Shown piece after piece: positions 6,002 through 12,064 of a DNA stretch of 12,064 nucleotides (the first letter of the stretch is position 1; the number at the start of each line of letters is the position of its first letter). The notes beneath the pieces were generated by a model. It saw only the letters and a program-made list of their open reading frames with translations, was not told where the DNA came from and searched no databases. Position numbers and translations under genes: made by a program. Origin of the DNA: Actinotalea sp. (GTDB lineage Bacteria; Actinomycetota; Actinomycetes; Actinomycetales; Cellulomonadaceae); the NCBI GenBank assembly GCA_014360395.1, contig JACIXM010000314.1, positions 1-12,064 on the forward strand, given 5' to 3'.

Positions 6002-8152
6002 GTGACGCAGACGCCTCCCTCCCCCCAGCAGCCGCCCGGCGCGCCGCGCCGCCGGTCCCGACGGTCCGTCGCCGCGCAGGCGCCCACCGCCGCGGGTCCC
6101 AGGGCCACCGCGCCGGCCCCCGCCGCGGAGGACGCGCCGACGTCCGGCCGCCTGTCCGTCGGCCGGATCCCCGTCATCGACGTGTACCCGGTCCTCGAGG
6201 CCGGTCGCTGGCCGGCCAAGGCGGTCGTCGGCGAGGCGGTCGAGGTGACGGCGACCGTCTTCCGGGAGGGCCACGACGCCGTCGCCGCCACGGCCGTGCT
6301 CGTCGCCCCGGACGGCTCGGACCACTCCTGGGTCCGCATGGACGTCGTCAACAAGGGCCTGGACCACTACCGCGCCGACCTGGTGCCCGACGCCGAGGGC
6401 GCCTGGGGCTTCCGGGTCGAGGGCTGGTCGGACCCCTACGGCACCTGGAGCCACGACGCCGCCGTCAAGGTGGAGGCGGGCGTGGACGTCGAGCTCATGC
6501 TCGCCGAGGGCGCCGCGCTCCTGCAGCGGGCGGCCGACCGCGCCGAGCTCGACGAGGCCGGGCGCGCCACCCTGCTGCAGGCCGTCGAAGGGCTGCGCGA
6601 CACGCGCCGCACCCCCGGCGAGCGGCTCGCCGCCGGCCTCGCCGACCCGGTCGTCGCGGTGCTCGCGGCCGTGCCGCTGCGGGAGTACGTGAGCCCCTCG
6701 CCGACCTACCCGCTGCTCGTCCAGCGCGAGAAGGCGCTCGTGGGCTCGTGGTACGAGTTCTTCCCGCGGTCCGAGGGTGCGACCTACGACGAGACCACGG
6801 GGACGTGGCGGTCGGGCACGCTGCGTACCGCCGCCGAGCGGCTGCCCGCGATCGCGGCCATGGGCTTCGACGTCGTCTACCTCACGCCGATCCACCCGAT
6901 CGGCGCGACCCACCGCAAGGGGCGCAACAACTCCCTGACGACGGAGCCGGGCGACCCCGGCTCGCCGTACGCGATCGGGTCGCCCGACGGCGGCCACGAC
7001 GCGATCCACCCCGAGCTCGGCACCTTCGAGGACTTCGACTTCTTCGTCGAGCAGGCCCGGGCCCAGGGCCTGGAGGTCGCGCTCGACGTCGCGCTGCAGT
7101 GCTCCCCGGACCACCCGTGGGTCACCGAGCACCCGGAGTGGTTCACCACCCGGGTCGACGGCTCGATCGCCTACGCCGAGAACCCGCCGAAGAAGTACCA
7201 GGACATCTACCCCCTGAACTTCGACAACGACCCCGAGGGCATCTACACCGAGATGCGCCGGGTGCTGCAGGTGTGGATCGACCACGGCGTGACGGCGTTC
7301 CGCGTCGACAACCCGCACACCAAGCCGCTGGTCTTCTGGGAGCGCATCCTCGCGGACGTCGCCGCGGACCACCCCGAGGTCGTCTTCCTCTCCGAGGCCT
7401 TCACGCGCCCGGCGATGATGCACACGCTCGCCAAGATCGGTTTCCACCAGTCGTACACCTACTTCACGTGGCGCAACACCAAGAAGGAGATCGAGGAGTA
7501 CTTCACCGAGGTCTCCGGGAAGCCGGCCGCGTACATGCGCCCGAGCTTCTGGCCGACGACGCACGACATCCTCACCCCCTACATGCAGCACGGCGGTGCG
7601 GCGGCGTTCGCGATCCGCGCGGTGCTGGCCGCCACCGGCTCGCCGACCTGGGGCATCTACTCCGGCTACGAGCTCGTGGAGAACGTGCCGCGGCCGGGCG
7701 TCGAGGAGCAGATCGACAACGAGAAGTACGAGTTCAAGCCGCGGGACTGGGCGCTGGCCGAGGAGATCGGCATCGCCCGCCTGCTCGGGCAGCTCAACGC
7801 GATCCGCAAGGAGCACCCCGCGCTGCAGCGCCTGCGCGGCCTGACGGTCCACAAGACCACCGACGACGCGATCGTCGCGTTCTCCCGGCGCGTCACCGCC
7901 GCCCAGTCGCCGACCGGCGTCGAGGACACCGTCATCGTCGTGGTCAACCTCGACCCCCACCACACGCGCGACGGCGTCGTGCACCTCGACCTCGCCGCCC
8001 TGGGACTGCCCGCCCCGGCCGACGACGACGCCCCCGTGCTCGCGGCCCACGACCTGCTCTCCGGTGCCGTGTACGCCTGGGGCGCCCACCCCTATGTCCG
8101 CCTCGACCCGTGGGGCCAGTGCGCCCACGTGATCCACGTGAGGACGCTGTGA
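6002..8152 (+). CDS. glgE: Alpha-1,4-glucan:maltose-1-phosphate maltosyltransferase GlgE (GH13 subfamily 3)
   Basis: Transfers maltosyl units from alpha-maltose-1-phosphate to the non-reducing ends of alpha-1,4-glucans, the polymerising step of the GlgE pathway. The protein has 716 residues. A Pro/Ala/Arg-rich tail of about 50 residues is followed by the Ig-like N domain ([12 protein letters not shown]...[23 protein letters not shown]) and a helical segment. The catalytic domain then contains [19 protein letters not shown], nucleophile D436 in [10 protein letters not shown], acid/base E465 in LSEAFTRP and D522 in [14 protein letters not shown]. The three carboxylates are spaced exactly as D394, E423 and D480 of Streptomyces coelicolor GlgE, offset by 42. 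GTG 6002 is chosen because of the -10 hexamer 7 nt upstream. The in-frame GTG at 5948 would place the promoter inside the gene. The stop codon overlaps the treS start by 4 nt. Confidence 0.96.
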   Translation: MTQTPPSPQQPPGAPRRRSRRSVAAQAPTAAGPRATAPAPAAEDAPTSGRLSVGRIPVIDVYPVLEAGRWPAKAVVGEAVEVTATVFREGHDAVAATAVLVAPDGSDHSWVRMDVVNKGLDHYRADLVPDAEGAWGFRVEGWSDPYGTWSHDAAVKVEAGVDVELMLAEGAALLQRAADRAELDEAGRATLLQAVEGLRDTRRTPGERLAAGLADPVVAVLAAVPLREYVSPSPTYPLLVQREKALVGSWYEFFPRSEGATYDETTGTWRSGTLRTAAERLPAIAAMGFDVVYLTPIHPIGATHRKGRNNSLTTEPGDPGSPYAIGSPDGGHDAIHPELGTFEDFDFFVEQARAQGLEVALDVALQCSPDHPWVTEHPEWFTTRVDGSIAYAENPPKKYQDIYPLNFDNDPEGIYTEMRRVLQVWIDHGVTAFRVDNPHTKPLVFWERILADVAADHPEVVFLSEAFTRPAMMHTLAKIGFHQSYTYFTWRNTKKEIEEYFTEVSGKPAAYMRPSFWPTTHDILTPYMQHGGAAAFAIRAVLAATGSPTWGIYSGYELVENVPRPGVEEQIDNEKYEFKPRDWALAEEIGIARLLGQLNAIRKEHPALQRLRGLTVHKTTDDAIVAFSRRVTAAQSPTGVEDTVIVVVNLDPHHTRDGVVHLDLAALGLPAPADDDAPVLAAHDLLSGAVYAWGAHPYVRLDPWGQCAHVIHVRTL

Positions 8153-9951
8153 GCTCCACCATCCCCACGTCCGACCGTCCGGAGCCGGCGCCCGTGGACA
8201 CGGGTGCCCTGCGCACCGTCGACCCGGCTGCGGCGCTGCCGCCGCGGCCGCAGCCCACCGCGCCGGCCCATCCGGCCCGCGGCGGCGGCCTGGTCGAGGA
8301 CCCCGACTGGTACAAGAAGGCCGTCTTCTACGAGGTCATGCTGCGCTCGTTCAGCGACTCGACGGGCGCCGGCTCCGGCGACCTGCGAGGCCTCATCGGC
8401 CGCCTGGACTACCTGCAGTGGCTCGGGGTGGACTGCCTCTGGCTGCCGCCGTTCTACCCCTCCCCGCTGCGGGACGGCGGGTACGACGTGTCCGACTACA
8501 CGGCGATCGCGCCGCAGTACGGGACCCTCCAGGACTTCGCGGAGCTCATGGAGGAGTGCCACGCCCGGGGCATCCGCGTCATCATCGACCTGGTCATGAA
8601 CCACACCAGCGACCAGCACCCGTGGTTCCAGGCCTCGCGCTCGGACCCGGAGGGCCCGTACGGCGACTTCTACGTCTGGAGCGACGACAACACCCGGTAC
8701 GAGGACGCGCGGATCATCTTCGTCGACACCGAGACGTCGAACTGGACCTTCGACCCGGTGCGGCGGCAGTACTTCTGGCACCGGTTCTTCAGCCACCAGC
8801 CGGACCTCAACTTCGAGAACCCGCACGTGCGCGAGGCGATGATGGACGTCGCCCGGTTCTGGTTGCGCCTGGGCGTGGACGGCTTCCGGCTGGACGCGGT
8901 CCCCTACCTCTTCGAGGAGGAGGGCACCAACTGCGAGAACCTGCCCCGCACGCACGAGTACCTGGCGGAGATCCGTCGCATGGTCGACCGGGAGTTCCCG
9001 GGCCGCATCATGCTCGCCGAGGCGAACCAGTGGCCCGAGGACGTCGCGCCGTACTACGGCACCGACGAGGACCCCGAGTGCCACATGTGCTTCCACTTCC
9101 CGGTGATGCCGCGGATCTACTACTCGATCAAGGACCAGCGGGCGACGTCGATCGTCGACATCCTCGCCGACACCCCCGAGATCCCGGCCAGCGGCCAGTG
9201 GAGCACGTTCCTGCGCAACCACGACGAGCTGACGCTCGAGATGGTGTCCACCGAGGAGCGCGCCTCGATGTACGGCTGGTACGCGCCGGACCCGCGGATG
9301 CGCGCGAACGTGGGCATCCGGCGGCGGCTCGCCCCGCTGCTGGACAACTCCCGGGCGGAGATCGAGCTCGCCCACGCGCTCCTGCTGTCCCTGCCGGGCA
9401 GCCCGTGCCTGTACTACGGGGACGAGATCGGCATGGGCGACAACATCTGGCTGCCGGACCGGGACGCGGTGCGCACCCCGATGCAGTGGACGCCCGACCG
9501 CAACGCGGGCTTCTCCACGGCCGACCCGGGCAAGCTGTACCTGCCGGTCGTGCAGTCGCTCGTGCACCACTACACGACGACCAACGTCGAGGCGCAGCTC
9601 GCCCAGCCGGCGTCCCTGCTGCACTGGGTGCACGGCATGCTGTCCGTCCGCCGCCAGCACCCGGCCTTCGGCCTGGGTGCCTTCACCGCCCTGCGGACCG
9701 ACGACGACGCCGTGCTGGCCTACCTGCGCTCCACGCCCGAGGAGACGATCCTGTGCGTGGCGAACATGGCGGCGACGCCGCGGGCGACGAGGGTCCACCT
9801 GCCGCAGCACGCGGGGTACGCCCTGAGCGACGTCTTCGGCGGGGCCCCGTTCTCCACGGTCGGCGAGGACGGCGACGTCTTCGTCACGCTCGGCTCGCGG
9901 GACTTCTTCTGGCTGACGGTCCAGCCCCGGGGCGCCGTGGCGGACAGCTGA
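8149..9951 (+). CDS. treS: Trehalose synthase / maltose alpha-D-glucosyltransferase TreS (GH13 subfamily 16)
   Basis: Interconverts trehalose and maltose, and in this pathway supplies maltose to Mak. The protein has 600 residues, normal for actinobacterial TreS. A Pro-rich N-terminal tail of about 45 residues precedes [18 protein letters not shown]. The barrel then shows [27 protein letters not shown], the long TreS-type stretch [40 protein letters not shown] with nucleophile D249, LAEANQWP with acid E291, and [13 protein letters not shown] with D359. [19 protein letters not shown] follows near the C-terminal domain. The GTG at 8149 overlaps the glgE TGA (GTGA) and has AGGA 4 nt upstream, so it is translationally coupled to glgE. 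No kinase domain is fused at the C-terminus. The kinase is the next gene, 53 nt on. Confidence 0.96.
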   Translation: MSSTIPTSDRPEPAPVDTGALRTVDPAAALPPRPQPTAPAHPARGGGLVEDPDWYKKAVFYEVMLRSFSDSTGAGSGDLRGLIGRLDYLQWLGVDCLWLPPFYPSPLRDGGYDVSDYTAIAPQYGTLQDFAELMEECHARGIRVIIDLVMNHTSDQHPWFQASRSDPEGPYGDFYVWSDDNTRYEDARIIFVDTETSNWTFDPVRRQYFWHRFFSHQPDLNFENPHVREAMMDVARFWLRLGVDGFRLDAVPYLFEEEGTNCENLPRTHEYLAEIRRMVDREFPGRIMLAEANQWPEDVAPYYGTDEDPECHMCFHFPVMPRIYYSIKDQRATSIVDILADTPEIPASGQWSTFLRNHDELTLEMVSTEERASMYGWYAPDPRMRANVGIRRRLAPLLDNSRAEIELAHALLLSLPGSPCLYYGDEIGMGDNIWLPDRDAVRTPMQWTPDRNAGFSTADPGKLYLPVVQSLVHHYTTTNVEAQLAQPASLLHWVHGMLSVRRQHPAFGLGAFTALRTDDDAVLAYLRSTPEETILCVANMAATPRATRVHLPQHAGYALSDVFGGAPFSTVGEDGDVFVTLGSRDFFWLTVQPRGAVADS

Positions 9952-9995
9952 CGCCAGGACCGCGTGACCGACCGTCCGCCCCCGCACCGACCACC

Positions 9996-10000
9996 GGAGG
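9996..10000 (+). promoter_or_regulatory. Ribosome binding site of mak
   Basis: GGAGG lies 4 nt before the ATG at 10005. It is the strongest Shine-Dalgarno among the plus-strand genes and decides the mak start against the longer in-frame ORF, whose upstream part only shadows treS. Confidence 0.8.
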
Positions 10001-10004
10001 TGTC

Positions 10005-11366
10005 ATGACCCCGACCACCACGACGGACCGCCCGCTGACCGGCCGGACCCCGACCGACGACGGCGTCATGGCGGTGCTGGAGGCGTGGCTGCCCGGTCGG
10101 CGGTGGTTCCCCGCCAAGGGCACGGAGGGCACCGTCGACCGCGTGGCGGTCGTCGACCTGGAGGACCCGCAGGGGCAGGGCCGCGTCGGGCTGCACCTGC
10201 TGCGCCTGCCCTCCGGCGCCCTGCTCCAGGTACCGCTGGTCCTGCGGCGGGACGAGGCCGGGCTCCCCGAGGCGGCGCGCGACGCCGTCGTCGGCCGGAC
10301 GACCGACGGCACGCTCGTGGTCGACGGCCCGCACGACCCCGCCTTCGTCCGCGCCTGGCTGGCGGCCGCCGAGCGGCCCGGCGCCGCCGCCGACGCCCAG
10401 GAGGCGGACGTGGCCGGCATGCGGGTGCTGTCCGGCGAGCAGTCCAACACCTCGGTGCTGCTGCCCGCCCTGGACCCCCCGGCGATCCTCAAGGTGTTCC
10501 GGGGGGTCAGCACCGGGCCGAACCCCGACGTCGAGGTCCCGCTCGGGCTCAACGAGGCCGGCTGGCGGGGCGCTCCCCGACCCCTGGCGTGGCTGACCGG
10601 CGCCTGGCCGGCGGCGGCGGCCGGCCCGGCCGAGGTCGGTCACCTCGGCGTGCTCAGCGAGCTCGTCCAGGACGCGCAGGACGGCTTCGAGCTGGCCTGC
10701 CGGCACGCCGGCCAGGGCGAGTCGTTCGGGTCGCTCGCGGTCGACCTCGGGCGGACCACGGCACAGATGCACGCGGCGCTGCGCCGCGCCCTGCCGACCG
10801 GCGGCGCGGCGAACGCCGAGCCGGCGGCCGTCGTCGCCGTGCTGCGCGCGCGTGCCGCGGCAGCGGTCGCGGCGGCACCCGTCCTCGCCGAGCGCGCGTC
10901 CGCCGTCGAGGCCGTGCTCGCCGAGGTCGAGCGTCTGCCGCAGCTGCCCCCGCTGCAGCGGGTGCACGGCGACTACCACCTCGGCCAGGTCCTGCACTCG
11001 GCCGACCGCGGCTGGTCGGTGCTCGACTTCGAGGGCGAGCCGTCGGCGTCGGAGGCCGAGCGCAACCGGCCCGACCTCGCGCTGCGCGACCTCGCCGGCA
11101 TGCTGCGGTCCGTCGACTACGCGGCCGCCGTCGGCGGGGCGCCGGGGCCGGGGTGGGCGCAGGAGGCCCGCGAGCAGCTCGTCGCCGGCTACCTCGCCGA
11201 GGCGGGGGCGACCGGCGCCGTGGACGCGACGACGACCGCGGCGCTGCTGCGGGTGCTGGAGCTGGACAAGGCTCTGTACGAGGTCGTCTACGAGTCCCGG
11301 AACCGCCCGACGTGGGTGCTGATCCCGCTCGACGGCGTGGACCGCCTGCTCGTGCGGGAGGGCTGA
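10005..11366 (+). CDS. mak: Maltokinase (Mak / Pep2)
   Basis: Phosphorylates maltose with a nucleoside triphosphate to alpha-maltose-1-phosphate, the donor used by GlgE. The protein has 453 residues, as usual. The N-terminal cap (about 1-110) carries WLPGRRWFPAKG, a mark of the maltokinase/Pep2 family. The kinase core shows SGEQSNTSVL (143-152), the nucleotide-binding lysine K163 in AILKVFRG, catalytic HGDYHLGQVL (321-330, D323) and DFEGEP (341-346) in place of DFG. LALRDLAGMLRSVDYAA and DKALYEVVYESRNRP near the C-terminus are also typical. It follows treS after 53 nt with its own strong ribosome binding site and is probably in the same transcript. In mycobacteria TreS and Mak form a complex. 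A similar partnership here is an inference. It is also called pep2. Confidence 0.95.
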   Translation: MTPTTTTDRPLTGRTPTDDGVMAVLEAWLPGRRWFPAKGTEGTVDRVAVVDLEDPQGQGRVGLHLLRLPSGALLQVPLVLRRDEAGLPEAARDAVVGRTTDGTLVVDGPHDPAFVRAWLAAAERPGAAADAQEADVAGMRVLSGEQSNTSVLLPALDPPAILKVFRGVSTGPNPDVEVPLGLNEAGWRGAPRPLAWLTGAWPAAAAGPAEVGHLGVLSELVQDAQDGFELACRHAGQGESFGSLAVDLGRTTAQMHAALRRALPTGGAANAEPAAVVAVLRARAAAAVAAAPVLAERASAVEAVLAEVERLPQLPPLQRVHGDYHLGQVLHSADRGWSVLDFEGEPSASEAERNRPDLALRDLAGMLRSVDYAAAVGGAPGPGWAQEAREQLVAGYLAEAGATGAVDATTTAALLRVLELDKALYEVVYESRNRPTWVLIPLDGVDRLLVREG

Positions 11367-11396
11367 GGAGCACCGCCGACGACGCCGCCGCGGACG

Positions 11397-11414
11397 CCTC
11401 CGCAGCGGCGGAGG
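11397..11414 (+). terminator. Stem-loop after mak, candidate terminator
   Basis: CCTCCGC (11397-11403) pairs with GCGGAGG (11408-11414) around an AGCG tetraloop, a perfect 7 bp stem that begins 31 nt after the mak stop. No T-run follows. If it terminates, even partly, glgB would depend mainly on its own promoter. Confidence 0.4.
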
Positions 11415-11450
11415 ACGCGTCGTGCCCGCGCGCCGGACGGCCCCCGATCA

Positions 11451-11473
11451 AGGAGCGGCTCCTCCGTGCACGG
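11451..11473. repeat. Two adjacent palindromes upstream of glgB
   Basis: AGGAG-CGG-CTCCT (11451-11463) is a 5 bp inverted repeat with a 3 nt centre. Directly after it comes the perfect 10 bp palindrome CCGTGCACGG (11464-11473). The second lies where a -35 for the glgB -10 hexamer would be. They could be protein-binding sites or chance symmetry. No known regulator is recognised. Confidence 0.35.
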
Positions 11474-11488
11474 CCCGGGGCAGCGTGG

Positions 11489-11494
11489 CAGGGT
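11489..11494 (+). promoter_or_regulatory. Possible -10 element (CAGGGT) of glgB
   Basis: CAGGGT, one base from the TAGGGT form common in actinobacteria, ends 7 nt before the glgB ATG, the same geometry as at glgE. Its AGGG could instead act as a weak ribosome binding site about 8 nt before the ATG, so leaderless translation is less certain here. Confidence 0.35.
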
Positions 11495-11501
11495 ACAGAC
11501 C

Positions 11502-12064
11502 ATGAGCACCAAGCCCACGTCACCGGCCCAGCCGGCACCCCGGCACGTCGCCCGCGAAGAGCTGGAGGCGATCGTCTCCGGCGTGCACGTCGACCCGCAC
11601 CGGGTGCTCGGCGCGCACGTCGACGACGGCACCGTCACGGTGCGCGCGCTGCGGCCGCTCGCGGACGCCGTCGTCGTCGTGACCGAGGACGGCGAGCACG
11701 CGGCGACGCACGAGCACCAGGGCGTGTGGGTCGTGACGTTCCCCGGCCGGGAGGTCCCGGACTACCGGCTGCGCGTGACGTACGGCGACCACGTGACCAC
11801 GGCCGACGACCCCTACCGGTTCCTGCCGACGCTGGGCGAGGTCGACCTGCACCTCATCGCCGAGGGCCGCCACGAGGAGCTCTGGACGGCCCTGGGGGCG
11901 AACCCCCGCACCTACCCGAGCGCGCTCGGCGACGTCAGCGGCACCTCGTTCGCGGTCTGGGCGCCGAACGCCCGGGCCGTGCGCCTGGTCGGGGACTTCA
12001 ACCACTGGCAGGGCGTCGCGCACGCGCTGCGCACGCTCGGCAGCAGCGGCGTGTGGGAGATCTT
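11502..12064 (+). CDS. glgB: 1,4-alpha-glucan branching enzyme GlgB, N-terminal part
   Basis: Introduces alpha-1,6 branches into the linear glucan made by GlgE. Only the first 187 codons lie in the window and the gene runs off the right edge, so the catalytic GH13 domain is not seen. Visible parts are an N1 domain (about 18-115) with IVSGVHVDPHRVLGAH and the GlgB-typical DDPYRFLPTLGEVDLHLIAEG (from 102), and the start of the CBM48 domain with FAVWAPNARAVRLVGDFNHW (ending at W169). ATG 11502 is chosen because the homologous region follows within about 20 residues and a -10-like hexamer lies 7 nt upstream. It lies 135 bp after mak, with a hairpin and palindromes between, so it may form a separate transcription unit in the same cluster. 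Confidence 0.95.
   Translation, partial: MSTKPTSPAQPAPRHVAREELEAIVSGVHVDPHRVLGAHVDDGTVTVRALRPLADAVVVVTEDGEHAATHEHQGVWVVTFPGREVPDYRLRVTYGDHVTTADDPYRFLPTLGEVDLHLIAEGRHEELWTALGANPRTYPSALGDVSGTSFAVWAPNARAVRLVGDFNHWQGVAHALRTLGSSGVWEI

Noticed and set aside
3549..6005. An 818-codon plus-strand open frame overlapping glgX and the gap after it
   Set aside because: It is a +1/+2 frame shadow of glgX, rich in Arg, Pro and Ala with no motif. Its extension through the gap reflects the scarcity of stop codons in GC-rich DNA.
6748..8148. In-frame upstream extension of treS inside glgE, which could look like a giant fused protein
   Set aside because: The upstream part is a shadow of glgE in another frame. 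The GTG at 8149, with AGGA and the GTGA overlap, is the proper start.
8418..10004. In-frame upstream extension of mak that could suggest a TreS-Mak fusion
   Set aside because: It reads treS in the wrong frame. treS has its own TGA at 9949-9951, and mak has GGAGG and ATG at 10005, so there is no fusion.
1..12064. Search for tRNA genes, CRISPR arrays, insertion sequences, toxin-antitoxin or phage genes
   Set aside because: No cloverleaf-like sequence, regularly spaced repeats, transposase motifs or terminal inverted repeats were seen by eye.

Overview
The window is very GC-rich, with G or C at most third codon positions, GTG as well as ATG starts and TGA stops throughout. Together with the gene content (GlgE-pathway alpha-glucan genes beside an etfBA / cysteine desulfurase block) this points to a chromosomal segment of an actinobacterium, plausibly Micrococcales (Cellulomonas-like). 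The genus is an inference. No mobile elements, tRNA or rRNA genes, CRISPR arrays or signs of recent transfer were seen.

Left part (1-3235): the N-terminal 80 codons of a cysteine desulfurase run off the left edge on the minus strand. A stand-alone APH-fold phosphotransferase gene sits on the plus strand (382-1362), divergent from it. It converges on a minus-strand pair, etfB-etfA (3235 to 1435), which encodes both subunits of an electron transfer flavoprotein. The convergent gap at 1363-1434 holds a hairpin with a GCGA tetraloop that may terminate both strands.

Right part (3439-12064): five plus-strand alpha-glucan genes. They are glgX (glycogen debranching enzyme, 3439-5676), then after a 325 bp gap glgE (6002-8152), treS (8149-9951), mak/pep2 (10005-11366) and, after a 135 bp gap, the start of glgB (11502 to the right edge). 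TreS interconverts trehalose and maltose, Mak phosphorylates maltose to maltose-1-phosphate, GlgE transfers the maltosyl unit onto a growing alpha-1,4-glucan, GlgB adds the alpha-1,6 branches, and GlgX removes short branches on breakdown. The window therefore carries the route from trehalose to branched glucan together with a debranching step. All catalytic residues that can be examined are intact.

Regulation: the glgX-glgE gap contains a 14 bp site, TGCAAGCGCTTACA, that fits the LacI/GalR-family operator pattern TGNAANCGNTTNCA exactly. This suggests sugar-responsive control of the cluster, although the regulator is not in the window. Several first genes (cysteine desulfurase, phosphotransferase, glgE, possibly glgB) have no Shine-Dalgarno sequence but a -10-like hexamer 6-8 nt before the start codon, which suggests leaderless mRNAs. 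The operon-internal genes treS, mak and etfA, and also etfB, have ribosome binding sites.

I see no undescribed system here. The main points of interest are the operator and its unusual distance from glgE, the leaderless starts, the M. tuberculosis-like GlgE pocket residue, and the neighbourhood linking etfBA to glucan genes.
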